A stretch of DNA of 64,000 bases from CAZPQK01 sp964588695 (GTDB lineage Bacteria > Krumholzibacteriota > Krumholzibacteriia > WVZY01 > JAKEHA01), in the NCBI GenBank assembly GCA_964588695.1, contig CAZPQK010000002.1, positions 372,001 through 436,000 on the forward strand, in the 5' to 3' direction. Of the stretch, positions 8,456 to 17,609 are shown piece after piece. Made by a program: the position numbers and the translations under genes. A model generated the notes under the pieces. It worked only from the letters and a program-made list of their open reading frames with translations. It did no database searches and had not been told where the DNA came from. How positions within the stretch are numbered: the first letter of the stretch is position 1; each line of letters starts with the position of its first letter.

Positions 8456-10366
8456 TTACATAGCCTGGGCCTGGCGCAGGAACTGGCGGATATCTTCGCG
8501 GTCGGGGAAACGCTGCTGTAGCTTCTCTAGCACTTCGACCGCTTTGGCTTTGTTGCCCGCCTGGATAGCGATCTGTCCCAATCGAAACAGCACCAGCGGA
8601 TCCTCGGGGGCCAGTCGCTCGGCACGCAGCAGCGAGTCAAACGCATCACTGTACTTTCCCTGCGCCGACTCAATGACCGCCCAGTCCACCAACGGCGTCA
8701 CGTAACCAGGGGCCGACGCCACCGCTCGCTCGACCTCTGCCGTCAATCGGGCAAACTGCTCGGGGCTTAACCCCTCGGTGGGAAGCAGTCCGGGGACATA
8801 CGCTCGGTACGCGAAACGGTCCGCCCACTCGGCGTCGGTAGTGGATTCATTGACATACACCCAGGCGACGTGATCGACATAAACCAGCGCCCAACCCGGA
8901 CGCGCCACCGCGTTGTGCACATTGCGCATGCCCGTGTCACTACCCTCCGGCGGCGGAATCATGACGGCGTCAAGTTCGCGCGACGCCGCGACCTGGCCAA
9001 ACCCCTCTGCCGTTTGCTGGGTTGCGATAAATTCGCGATAAAGCGCGGGCACAAAGTTACGCCCGTCGATGAAAGACTTGCGCTCGCCGTACGCCTCCCA
9101 AATCAAATACGAACCGAAGCCGATGGTGTGATAGGAACGGCGGGCGATGTTGTGTTGACGAACAAAATCCAGCGCGCCCTTAGGATAACGGTCGGCAACG
9201 CCGCCACTAACCTGCACCAGACCGGCGTGCGCGACCACAAACAAGGCCGTCGCGACTGCGGTGACAGGACCAACCCAGCGGCGCATCAACTCCTGGCGCA
9301 AAAGCGGCGCCCACACGTTGCCGCGCGCGCCGATCGCCGCAATGTACGTGACACCAACGATGGCCATCTCGACCCGGAAGCGATGAACCTGCAACGCCGC
9401 CACCAGCGGAATGCCCATCATCAGCACCCACGCCAACGGCAACGTGCGCAACGCTAAAACCGTCGACGCGAGGATTACAAAAATCATCACGCCAAAGTAC
9501 GGATGAAACGGAGCGTCGCGCATCGCGGGATCGAATGGCGACTTCCACTCGAGCGTAAATCGCTGCAGCAGGTCGCGCATGTCATTGGAAAACGCCTGCT
9601 GAATAAAGCCGATCGGGTTGGGGTTGATTAAACTCGCGCCCGCCAGCACCACCAACAACACCAACCAAAGTCGCAGCGAACCGCCGCCTACCGAACCTTT
9701 TGGAAAGAAGCGACGGGCGATCCACTCGCCGACGATAAACGCCGCCACCAGCGCGGGAGCAATTGGGTAGCTGGCGTGGGTGTTGGCCCACCACACTTGC
9801 ATTACCCCAAGCGCCGCAATCGTCTCCGGCCTAAGACGAACGTCACGCGCAAACAGTACGCCAACCAAAATAGCCAACCACACATATTCAAAAAGATGAC
9901 CGCGAATTGTAAAACGAGAATGGGTGATCAGCAGAAACAGAACGATTGGAAGGCCGGTGTAAAGCCACCGCGCGCCCGCACGATGGGCCGCGCGAAACAA
10001 CAACAGTGTAGTGGTAACGACAGCCAGAACGCGCAACGCGATGAGCCCGTTGGCGCCAAGCATTTTGTGGATCCAATAAAAGATCACCGCCGCGACCGGC
10101 GTCTGCGGCGACCAGGGACGTCCTTCGACCGTAAACGTAAACGAGTCCTGGGTGATGAACCCGCTCTCCATCATGCGGCGGCCCGTCGCCAGCATCCACC
10201 AGACATCATTGCTCCGAATCTCGAAGATCGCGAGAGCGGCCGCAAACGCGGTTACCGCGACCAGGACCAACCAGTCGTAGGCGCCAAAGCCACTCGTGGT
10301 AGCGACGGTCGGTTTGTGTTGTCCCATGGGGTCCAGTGTACTCACGACTTGTACGCTCACGTTCAC
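8456..10366 (-). CDS. Polytopic membrane protein (GT-C-like) with C-terminal TPR repeats
   Basis: A 636-residue protein with about ten to twelve hydrophobic segments over residues 25-385, followed by a soluble part and TPR-like helices from about residue 560 (SAQGKYSDAFDSLLRAERLAPEDP). The N-terminal NDVWWMLATGRRMMESGFI and FTFTVEGRPW resemble integral membrane proteins related to GT-C glycosyltransferases, where an early acidic loop takes part in lipid-linked sugar transfer. This is family-level inference; no clear catalytic DxD can be pointed out. Start GTG at 10366; ATG at 10327 is an alternative, and neither has a strong ribosome site. It faces a lipoprotein gene across a 170-base divergent spacer. 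Confidence 0.65.
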   Translation of the reverse strand: MNVSVQVVSTLDPMGQHKPTVATTSGFGAYDWLVLVAVTAFAAALAIFEIRSNDVWWMLATGRRMMESGFITQDSFTFTVEGRPWSPQTPVAAVIFYWIHKMLGANGLIALRVLAVVTTTLLLFRAAHRAGARWLYTGLPIVLFLLITHSRFTIRGHLFEYVWLAILVGVLFARDVRLRPETIAALGVMQVWWANTHASYPIAPALVAAFIVGEWIARRFFPKGSVGGGSLRLWLVLLVVLAGASLINPNPIGFIQQAFSNDMRDLLQRFTLEWKSPFDPAMRDAPFHPYFGVMIFVILASTVLALRTLPLAWVLMMGIPLVAALQVHRFRVEMAIVGVTYIAAIGARGNVWAPLLRQELMRRWVGPVTAVATALFVVAHAGLVQVSGGVADRYPKGALDFVRQHNIARRSYHTIGFGSYLIWEAYGERKSFIDGRNFVPALYREFIATQQTAEGFGQVAASRELDAVMIPPPEGSDTGMRNVHNAVARPGWALVYVDHVAWVYVNESTTDAEWADRFAYRAYVPGLLPTEGLSPEQFARLTAEVERAVASAPGYVTPLVDWAVIESAQGKYSDAFDSLLRAERLAPEDPLVLFRLGQIAIQAGNKAKAVEVLEKLQQRFPDREDIRQFLRQAQAM

Positions 10367-10536
10367 AATCGGGGCGACCCGGCCCGCCGAGCGCCCGCCC
10401 GCCGAGGCCAGAAATGCAGCACTGACAATAGCTTGCCGCGCCGGTCATTGCAAGCGCGGCGCAGGCATTCACATTGCAATAAACCGGGGCACTAGGCACC
10501 CCCATGTGAGCACGCAAGCAAGGAGAGAGGGCAAAA

Positions 10537-11592
10537 ATGAATAGGACGCACATATCCAAACTACTCGCGCTGGGCCTGATCGCGGCCTGGGGCTTTACCG
10601 GTTGCGCATCGCCCACGTCGGACACCACCGCCGACGACATGGCGACGCGAACGCAAACCGTCGACCTCGACGATCCCTACGGCGGTTACAACCTGGCCGA
10701 CGAGTCGCCGATGTTTGGCGATGCGAGCATGGCGGTGTACGACGAGACCTCGGTAAGCGAAGTCGACGACAACACCGACAACGATCCGTCGATTAGCCCC
10801 GACCGCGCGCGGCGCTACTTGATGATTACCTGGGGTAACCTAAAGGGCGACTCCGTCCCGGCATTCGCGACCGAATGGTCGGGTTCACTGACGGTGGACA
10901 ACGGCGTGGTCGCCGCCAAGCGCACCATTCGCTTTGAACCCAACGACGGTTTGCTTCCGCGCACGTCGCGCGACAAGCTTGAGTGGGTTTCGTTTACCAA
11001 GCCGCACTTCGACGGCATTATCGTCGCACTACACAAAGTTGTCACCGACACTACCGACACGCTAGCCGTAGACGCTGCGCAGCCGCAGCTGGTCGTCAAC
11101 TTCGAGACAACCCCGCTTAAAGTTAGCTTCACCGAAGAAGAACTCCGCGACCTTCACCAGGTGTTTGAAGTCGACGACGCCGGTAACGCCGTTGCGTTCA
11201 ACGTGATTACGGTTGAACCGCAAGCGTGCCCCGCCGGTTTTATGGCTGGCGCGTGGCGCAATGTTGAGGATCGGCCCGGAGGCGTCTTTCGAGGTAAGTG
11301 GATCAGCCACAGCGGTCTTCACATGGGGTACCTCAAGGGCGTCTACGGGCATACCTCTGCCGGCGAGAACGTCTTCTTTGGAAAGATCATCGCACGCAAC
11401 GGCCGCTTTGAGGGTCTCATGAAAGGTCTCTATGGTGCCCACAACGACGGTCAACCCGGCGGTTGGTATCGCGGCGTATGGATTGGTCGAGCGCTGCGCG
11501 CGCAAGGCGATCTTGGCGGCAACTGGGTGACCAGTGATGACATCGATGGCGGCGGATACTTCCGCGGCAAGTGGCAACGCCACTGCTTGTAG
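10537..11592 (+). CDS. Putative lipoprotein with Gly/Trp-rich repeats
   Basis: A 351-residue protein preceded by GGAGAGAGGG. The N-terminus MNRTHISKLLALGLIAAWGFTGC reads as a lipoprotein signal with an imperfect lipobox (Phe at -3), giving Cys23 as the lipidated residue. An acidic, Asp-rich linker follows. The C-terminal 120 residues contain repeated short units of the form Gly-x-[FWY]-x-Gly-x-[WVI], for example GGVFRGKWI, GRFEGLMKG, GGWYRGVW and GGYFRGKW, spaced about 20-35 residues. These suggest a small beta-rich repeat domain. No known family is recognised. It ends before a strong terminator. Confidence 0.7.
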   Translation: MNRTHISKLLALGLIAAWGFTGCASPTSDTTADDMATRTQTVDLDDPYGGYNLADESPMFGDASMAVYDETSVSEVDDNTDNDPSISPDRARRYLMITWGNLKGDSVPAFATEWSGSLTVDNGVVAAKRTIRFEPNDGLLPRTSRDKLEWVSFTKPHFDGIIVALHKVVTDTTDTLAVDAAQPQLVVNFETTPLKVSFTEEELRDLHQVFEVDDAGNAVAFNVITVEPQACPAGFMAGAWRNVEDRPGGVFRGKWISHSGLHMGYLKGVYGHTSAGENVFFGKIIARNGRFEGLMKGLYGAHNDGQPGGWYRGVWIGRALRAQGDLGGNWVTSDDIDGGGYFRGKWQRHCL

Positions 11593-11641
11593 ACACAGGC
11601 CAGCAGATGGTCGTCGGGCTAGTGTTAGACTGACGATCGGG

Positions 11642-11681
11642 AACCCCGTGGGTCGAGCCGTCCCGCGGGGTTTCTTCTTTT
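11642..11681 (+). terminator. Rho-independent terminator after the lipoprotein gene
   Basis: An 11-bp stem pairs AACCCCGTGGG with CCCGCGGGGTT (one T-G pair) around a 9-base loop, followed by the T-rich TTTCTTCTTTT. It lies 50 bases after the stop at 11592. Confidence 0.85.
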
Positions 11682-11822
11682 ATTACGACGTCTACAACAA
11701 TCCGATAGTGGTCAGTCTCACCAACTACCGCAGTCCCGCCCCGTGGACAAACAGCGAATTATCGTTTACTCTTTTATAAACCCCACCTCGCGGCCTGCTC
11801 ACGCTCACATGGGAGGAATGCC

Positions 11823-14234
11823 GTGAACCGCGCTCGGCCTTTCCGCATCGACTACCCGCGCTTCGGCGCTTTGCTTTTCGGAGCACTGCTGTTCAGCGCG
11901 CCGCCGACCTTCGCCCAGACCGGATGGCAACCGAGCTTCACACACGCTATAGATCTCGGCACCGGCTGCGGGGACCGCGTACAAGCGGTCGGCGCCGGCG
12001 GCGGCAGTGTGTACGTTGGCGGCGATTTCTTTTCGGCCGACGGCAACCCGGTCTGGAACATTGTTAAATGGACGAACGGCACCTGGTCAGCCATGGGTAA
12101 AGGCGTTTTCCCCGAAGTTCATGCCATTACCGTACGCGGTGATGGAACAGTGTTTGTAGGCGGCCGCTTCACATTCGAACTGCTCGATAACGACCCGCTC
12201 AGCCGCTTTGCCTACTTTAACGGAACCAAGTGGACGGATGCCGGCGGTGGCGTGAACAACACGGTGTATGCCCTCGCCTCGGCACCGGGCAACGTCATCT
12301 ACCTGGCTGGCGCATTTACCCAAGCCAATGGCGCACCTATCGCACACGTCGCGCGTTGGAACGGAAACAACTTTAGCGCGTTTGGCAGTGGATTAATAAA
12401 CGGCACCGTTTATGACGTGCACGTCGACGGCAACCACGTCTATGTCGCCGGAGACTTTGCGATACCGACACCCTACATTGCCCACCACACCGGAAGCAGC
12501 TTTGAGTTTTTTGCGGAGACCCCGAACGGTCGAGTTCGTGCGGTCACCACCTACAATGGCGACATGTACATTGGCGGGAACTTTACGATGGTGGGTTCGG
12601 TACCGGCTGCGTACATCGCCCGTTGGGATGGTAACAACTGGCATGCGGTGGCAACGTCGATGGTGAACAACGTCGTCGATCGCGTCTACGGGTTGCACGT
12701 GGTCAACGGCAGCCTTTACGCCGGTGGCGGATTCACGGAGATTAACGGCGTGGTCGTTAATCGCCTGGGCAAGTGGAACGGATCGTCGTGGAACGCGGTG
12801 GGTAGCGGGCTAAGTTCGACAGTGTTCGCGCTCGGTGGCAGCTCACAGATTTGGGCAGGCGGAGACTTCACTAGCTCCGGCGATGGCGGCTGGTCGTTGG
12901 GCCGAGTTGCAGCGTCCGATGGCGACGATTGGGGATTCGGCGGTGCTAACTCTTCGGTGGCCGAACTCACCGCAAAGTCCAACGGTAACATCGTGGCCGC
13001 TGGCGGTTTTACCGCCGTCGGCAACACATTGGCCAGCGGACTCGCTGAGTGGAATGGATCTACCTGGTCACCCATCTCAACCGGGGTTAGCGGTAGCATC
13101 CGCGAAATGATTGCGGACGGTAACGACGTCATTATCGCGGGCTACTTCTCATACGCGGGCGGGGTTAATGTGCCGAACGTTGCCCACTGGGACGGAGCAA
13201 CGTTCAACGCTTTAGCCAGCGGCACCGCGGGTCCCGCGTACGCACTTTATGGAACTCTCGACGATCTCTACGTCGGTGGTGACTTTGGCTCGGCGAGCGG
13301 TGTCGTCGCCAGCAATATCGCCCATTGGAACGGTTCGACGTGGTCGGGTTTCTCTAGCTCGATTGACGCGCCGGTGCGCGCGATCGAAAAAATCGGCACC
13401 GACGTGTACGTAGGTGGATCTTTCACGGAAGTCGATGGTGTTCCCACCGGTGGGGTAGCGCGGTGGGATGGTAGCAGTTGGCACCCTGTCGGCAATAACC
13501 CGCTCCAAGGCAACGTCCGCGACCTCATTCTCTACAAAGGAAAACTCCACGCTACCGGCGATTTCACTAGTCCACCCGGAATTGCGCGACTGGACGGTTC
13601 TACCTGGGTTGGACTGGGGACCGGTCTGGTGTTTAGCGGGACGCCCGGAGACGATGGGGGATGGGCGCTAGGTGAACTTGGCGGCGACCTGATAGTCGGC
13701 GGCGAGTTCCACGTCAACGATGGCGCCAACGGCGCAAATCACCTTGCCCGATGGGACGGAACCTCCTGGGCGAATTCTGCGAACGAAGGGTTTGGATCCG
13801 CAAGCCGGGTACGCGACATCGAAGTTACCAACGCCGGCGCGTTTGTGGCGGGCACCTTCACCACCGTCGGCATTGCGGCGACAGGACACGATATTCCCGC
13901 CAACAACATCGCATTCTTTGCAGAGCCAACTGTAACCGGCATCACCACAGCGCGCGCCCCCGCTAGGCTACATCAAAACTACCCCAACCCGTTTAACCCA
14001 ACTACGACCATCGACTTTACCGTGCCATCGGCGGGACCCGTCAAACTGTCGATCTTCGACGTTCGCGGCAAATTGGTGCGCGTCCTGGCGGACGGCTACT
14101 CGGTCGCTGGCGATCGTAGCTTGCAATGGAATGGGAAAGACGACCGCGGCGTAGCAGTCGCGTCCGGAACTTACTTTTACCAACTCGAAGCCAACGGCGT
14201 GCGTTCGTCGCGAAAGATGGTGTTGCTCAAGTAA
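11823..14234 (+). CDS. Large secreted beta-propeller protein with FlgD-like C-terminal sorting domain
   Basis: An 803-residue protein; GTG start at 11823 after GGGAGGAA. The signal peptide ends near Thr-Phe-Ala-Gln (residue 32). Residues 40-700 consist of about fourteen repeats of roughly 45-50 residues with the pattern [VI]YVGG-x-F-x(3-6)-G-x(2-6)-[IV]A-x-W-[DN]G-x-x-W. This is a Kelch-like or delta-60-type propeller and may fold as two propellers. The last 85 residues start NYPNPFNPTTTIDFTVP and end SSRKMVLLK: the FlgD-like Ig domain used as a type IX secretion sorting signal in Bacteroidota and widespread in FCB candidate phyla. The protein is probably exported and surface-attached; what it binds is not visible. 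Confidence 0.85.
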   Translation: MNRARPFRIDYPRFGALLFGALLFSAPPTFAQTGWQPSFTHAIDLGTGCGDRVQAVGAGGGSVYVGGDFFSADGNPVWNIVKWTNGTWSAMGKGVFPEVHAITVRGDGTVFVGGRFTFELLDNDPLSRFAYFNGTKWTDAGGGVNNTVYALASAPGNVIYLAGAFTQANGAPIAHVARWNGNNFSAFGSGLINGTVYDVHVDGNHVYVAGDFAIPTPYIAHHTGSSFEFFAETPNGRVRAVTTYNGDMYIGGNFTMVGSVPAAYIARWDGNNWHAVATSMVNNVVDRVYGLHVVNGSLYAGGGFTEINGVVVNRLGKWNGSSWNAVGSGLSSTVFALGGSSQIWAGGDFTSSGDGGWSLGRVAASDGDDWGFGGANSSVAELTAKSNGNIVAAGGFTAVGNTLASGLAEWNGSTWSPISTGVSGSIREMIADGNDVIIAGYFSYAGGVNVPNVAHWDGATFNALASGTAGPAYALYGTLDDLYVGGDFGSASGVVASNIAHWNGSTWSGFSSSIDAPVRAIEKIGTDVYVGGSFTEVDGVPTGGVARWDGSSWHPVGNNPLQGNVRDLILYKGKLHATGDFTSPPGIARLDGSTWVGLGTGLVFSGTPGDDGGWALGELGGDLIVGGEFHVNDGANGANHLARWDGTSWANSANEGFGSASRVRDIEVTNAGAFVAGTFTTVGIAATGHDIPANNIAFFAEPTVTGITTARAPARLHQNYPNPFNPTTTIDFTVPSAGPVKLSIFDVRGKLVRVLADGYSVAGDRSLQWNGKDDRGVAVASGTYFYQLEANGVRSSRKMVLLK

Positions 14235-14254
14235 CTCGAGGAGGCGTGCTCTGA

Positions 14255-15091
14255 CTACGACCGCTTACTGTAGTCCAGATCGCGCGAGAAAATACTTTCG
14301 ATCCCCTCCTGCATCCAGTCGTGCACGTGGGTGTTGCTGGCAATAATGTGCCCTTGATCGAGATACGTTTTGCCCCCGAAAAAGTCGGTCACCTTGCCAC
14401 CGGCTTCTTCGATCAAAATTACGCCCGCCGCGATATCCCACGGACTCAGCGTCAACTCCCAAAACCCGTCGAGACGACCGGAGGCGACATACGCCAGATC
14501 CAAAGCCGCCGAACCCGCGCGTCGCAGCCCGCGCGCGTTATTAAAAAAATGGGCAAAAGACTTAAGATAAATATCCAAATAGTGTCGCGCTCGAAACGGA
14601 AACCCCGTACCCAGCAGCAGCCGATTATTGTCGGTAATCTTACTCACCGACATCGGGGCGCCGTTAAGGAACGCACCCTCGCCGCGTGCCGCTGTGAACA
14701 ACTCATCCAACATGGGCGCGTAGGTAACTCCAACATCAATGCTCCCGTTAATTTCCAGCGCGATACTTACCGCAAACATCGGATAAGCGTGAATGTAATT
14801 GGTAGTCCCATCCAGCGGATCGATGATCCAGCGCCGCGGCGCATCCGGCGAGATCCCGGCGTTAACGGTGTCCGACAAATCCTCTTCCGCCAGAATAAAG
14901 TCGGTCGGGAACGCCCCCCGAATCCGTTCGACAACCAGGCGCTGCGCTTCCACGTCGACCACCGTCACCATGTCGTTTTTGGCCTTCTCGTCGATCTCCG
15001 ACTCGTCTAGCTTGGCGTAAGAGTCGCGAATGACCTGCCCGGCCGATCTGGCGGCCTCGACAGCCACGCTCAACTCGTGTTCCAGACTCAC
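14255..15091 (-). CDS. suhB: Inositol monophosphatase family protein
   Basis: A 278-residue member of the Mg-dependent inositol monophosphatase/FIG superfamily. The three metal-binding motifs are present: AEEDLSD near residue 70, IIDPLDGTTNYIHAYP around 90-105 and WDIAAGVILIEEAGGKV near 220. Length is normal for the family. It hydrolyses inositol-1-phosphate to myo-inositol; paralogues act on other sugar phosphates or assist ribosomal RNA processing (SuhB). Here it is transcribed divergently from inositol-3-phosphate synthase 175 bases away, which supports the inositol role. Confidence 0.88.
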   Translation of the reverse strand: MSLEHELSVAVEAARSAGQVIRDSYAKLDESEIDEKAKNDMVTVVDVEAQRLVVERIRGAFPTDFILAEEDLSDTVNAGISPDAPRRWIIDPLDGTTNYIHAYPMFAVSIALEINGSIDVGVTYAPMLDELFTAARGEGAFLNGAPMSVSKITDNNRLLLGTGFPFRARHYLDIYLKSFAHFFNNARGLRRAGSAALDLAYVASGRLDGFWELTLSPWDIAAGVILIEEAGGKVTDFFGGKTYLDQGHIIASNTHVHDWMQEGIESIFSRDLDYSKRS

Positions 15092-15266
15092 AAAAAACTC
15101 CGTCCGTGGGGTTATTATTTGGGTGTGAATTGCGGCCAGAATACCCTATTTTTAGGGTCTTTCGCACACCTTATCCCGCGCCGCCGCCCAAGGGGAGGAA
15201 ACGGCGCCTGGTGCCCGAAGAACGGGCCGTGCGATGTTCCCGGCGCTGCCGGCTAAGGAGGAAAAA

Positions 15267-16574
15267 ATGAGCAACAATGTCCAATCCGCCGACGGAAAGC
15301 TCGGCGTACTGCTGCCCGGTATGGGCGCGGTTGCAACCACGTTCGTCGCCGGTGTCGAAGCTGTCCGGCGTGGGCTGGCCGAGCCGATCGGTTCGCTCAC
15401 TCAGATGGGTACCATCCGGCTGGGCAAACGGACCGACGAAAACGTCCCTATGATCAAAGACTTTGTTCCCCTCGCCGACCTCAACGGAATCGAGTTTGGT
15501 GGATGGGACGTGTACGCCGACAACTGCTACGACGCAGCCATAAACGCCGGCGTGCTGGAGCGCACGCTACTGGATCCCATCAAAGACACTTTGGAGTCGA
15601 TCAAACCGATGTCCGCGGTGTTCGACAAACGCTACGTTAAGAAGCTCGACGGCCCCAACGTAAAAAAGGGCGACAACTGGTGGGATCTAGCGCAGCAGCT
15701 AAAGGCCGATATTGAAAGCTTCAAGAAAGAAAAGAACTGCGACCGACTGGTCATGGTGTGGTGCGGAAGTACTGAAGTTTACATGGAACCCAAACCGGTC
15801 CACGACTCGATCAAAGCGTTCGAAGAGGGTCTTAAGAACAACGACCCCAACATTTCGCCAAGCATGATTTACGCATACGCCGCTATCAGCATGGGCATTC
15901 CCTACGCCAACGGCGCGCCGAACTTGTCCGGCGATATCCCCGCCCTGGTCGAACTCGCTCGCGAGTTGCAGGTGCCGATTTGCGGCAAGGACTTTAAAAC
16001 CGGCCAGACCCTTATGAAGACGATTCTCGCGCCGGGCCTGAAAGCGCGTATGCTGGGGCTTAGCGGCTGGTTCAGCACTAACATTCTGGGTAACCGCGAC
16101 GGCGAGGTGCTTGACGACCCCGAGTCGTTTAAGACCAAGGAAGTCAGTAAGCTTTCGGTGCTCGACACGATTCTCCAGCCAGAGAAGTACCCGACGCTGT
16201 ACGGCAACATGTATCACAAGGTACGGATCAACTACTATCCGCCGCGCGGCGACAACAAAGAGGGTTGGGACAACCTGGACATTTTTGGCTGGCTGGGCTA
16301 CCCGATGCAGATCAAAGTAGACTTCCTCTGCCGCGACAGCATCCTGGCTGCGCCAATCGTTCTGGACCTTGCGCTCTTCCTGGACTTCGCGAAACGCGCC
16401 GGCCAGTCGGGCATCACCGAGTGGTTGTCGTTCTTCTTTAAGAGTCCGCAAACCGCGCCCGGTCTCTACGCCGAGCACGACTTGTTTATTCAGCAGATGA
16501 AGCTCAAGAACAACCTTCGCCACATCATGGGCGAAGAGGTAATCACTCACCTGGGTAACGAATACTACGACTAA
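15267..16574 (+). CDS. ino1: Inositol-3-phosphate synthase
   Basis: A 435-residue NAD-dependent isomerase that converts glucose-6-phosphate to 1L-myo-inositol-1-phosphate (3-phosphate numbering). It starts at ATG 15267 after AAGGAGG, in preference to an upstream in-frame ATG. The N-terminal Rossmann loop is GVLLPGMGAVATTFVAGVEA; catalytic-domain blocks include VWCGSTEVYME, ISMGIPYANGAPNLSGDIPA, GKDFKTGQTLMKT and the ends of the NILGNRDGEVLDDPESFKTKE region. It pairs with the divergent monophosphatase to give free myo-inositol, which could feed inositol lipids or compatible solutes such as di-inositol phosphate. Confidence 0.93.
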   Translation: MSNNVQSADGKLGVLLPGMGAVATTFVAGVEAVRRGLAEPIGSLTQMGTIRLGKRTDENVPMIKDFVPLADLNGIEFGGWDVYADNCYDAAINAGVLERTLLDPIKDTLESIKPMSAVFDKRYVKKLDGPNVKKGDNWWDLAQQLKADIESFKKEKNCDRLVMVWCGSTEVYMEPKPVHDSIKAFEEGLKNNDPNISPSMIYAYAAISMGIPYANGAPNLSGDIPALVELARELQVPICGKDFKTGQTLMKTILAPGLKARMLGLSGWFSTNILGNRDGEVLDDPESFKTKEVSKLSVLDTILQPEKYPTLYGNMYHKVRINYYPPRGDNKEGWDNLDIFGWLGYPMQIKVDFLCRDSILAAPIVLDLALFLDFAKRAGQSGITEWLSFFFKSPQTAPGLYAEHDLFIQQMKLKNNLRHIMGEEVITHLGNEYYD

Positions 16575-16625
16575 CCTCGGTCGTGGCGGCCTGCGTCACG
16601 CTACCAAATTGTCGATGGATACAAG

Positions 16626-16655
16626 AAAGCCAGCCCTTTACAGGGCTGGCTTTTC
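16626..16655. terminator. Bidirectional rho-independent terminator
   Basis: A perfect 12-bp stem, AAAGCCAGCCCT with AGGGCTGGCTTT, closes a TTAC loop and is followed by TTTTCT on the + strand. It separates ino1 from the convergent secreted-protein gene at 16676 and can serve both. Confidence 0.92.
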
Positions 16656-16675
16656 TACTAACTCTTTGTTCGATA

Positions 16676-17419
16676 CTAGTTGGCGTACATTGCCTTAACT
16701 GCACCCCAACTCTTCTCGCTCACTGGAACCGTCGTACAGTTGGCGACGGTGATGGTCAGACCCGACACGTACCCCCAGCTTCCCAGCGTTGGGGTCGACG
16801 AACATGACGAATCAAAGAATTCCGGATAGTCCGCCGGCAAAGTTGAACCATCGGTGTTCCCGACTTCGACCCGGTTGCCGATGGCGAATCCAACGCAACT
16901 GTTGGGAAAGCCGGTAAACCGCGCCTCAAACGAAACGTTGCTATTGGCCCCAACTACCGAGTTGCCGAAATACTGCAGCGTGACGACTTCGGTATACTCT
17001 TCGATAAGCGCAGGATAGTCGCTTAGTCCGCCATTCCACGGGCCGTTACCCAGCCAGGCCGAACCGCCGCTGTACGATAGGACGAACGATCGAAAACCAT
17101 TCCCGTTTTCGTCGACCGTGTCGAAGATGAGACTCGGCGCAAGGTTGAGCGTCGCGCACGCAACCCACCACTGGCCGCCCATTACCGACCCGTCCCAGGA
17201 TCGCACGTTAATAACGTTCCCGGCCGTGTTGTATCCCGTGGGGATCGTCCACGACTCGGAGACGCGACCCGTCTGCATCTGGCCGCCGAGGTCGGTTGAC
17301 TTATAGGTACCGTCTACCGGCGCCTGCGCGCGTGCTGGCAGGGCGAGTGTAAGCGCCGCCAGTAGGGTAAGGGCGACGCAGGCACTACGGTGCAAAGTCC
17401 CAATACGGATGTAGAGCAA
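16676..17419 (-). CDS. Secreted protein with WGxxKxxY tail, second family, copy A
   Basis: About 247 residues. TTG at 17419 is chosen because AAAGGAGGAG lies just before it; a GTG at 17434 would overlap that site. The signal peptide ends with Ala-Arg-Ala-Gln-Ala. The mature protein opens with APVDGTYKSTDLGGQMQTGR, a block shared with the next two genes, and contains ESW and SWDGS motifs, Trp/Gly-rich segments and ADYPEFF near the C-terminus. It ends CTTVPVSEKSWGAVKAMYAN. No known domain is recognised. Sequence similarity to the 185-residue family at 4284-6025 is confined to the tail. Confidence 0.75.
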   Translation of the reverse strand: MLYIRIGTLHRSACVALTLLAALTLALPARAQAPVDGTYKSTDLGGQMQTGRVSESWTIPTGYNTAGNVINVRSWDGSVMGGQWWVACATLNLAPSLIFDTVDENGNGFRSFVLSYSGGSAWLGNGPWNGGLSDYPALIEEYTEVVTLQYFGNSVVGANSNVSFEARFTGFPNSCVGFAIGNRVEVGNTDGSTLPADYPEFFDSSCSSTPTLGSWGYVSGLTITVANCTTVPVSEKSWGAVKAMYAN

Positions 17420-17539
17420 GACTCCTCCTTTCACCGGCTAAGCATTCTTTGGTCAACGCGTCATCACGTTGCCAAGCCGGTGGCCCTTTAGGAGCTATGG
17501 TTCTCCCAACGTGAGCGCGCCAGGAGAAGGGTGGAAACG

Positions 17540-17571
17540 GGAGGGACTCGACTAAGCAGTCGAGCCCCTCC
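17540..17571 (-). terminator. Terminator-like hairpin between secreted-protein genes
   Basis: A 14-position stem (one mismatch) pairs GGAGGGACTCGACT with AGTCGAGCCCCTCC around AAGC. It lies downstream of the gene ending at 17610. No long T tract follows on the minus strand, so it may be a weak terminator or an RNA-stabilising hairpin. Confidence 0.5.
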
Positions 17572-17609
17572 AACGCCTCAGCGCCAGCCAACTTCTCTGG
17601 CACCAGGTC

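Noticed and set aside
15699..16550. A 283-codon minus-strand frame opposite ino1
   Set aside because: Inositol-3-phosphate synthase on the + strand matches its family along its length; the antisense frame has no recognisable product.
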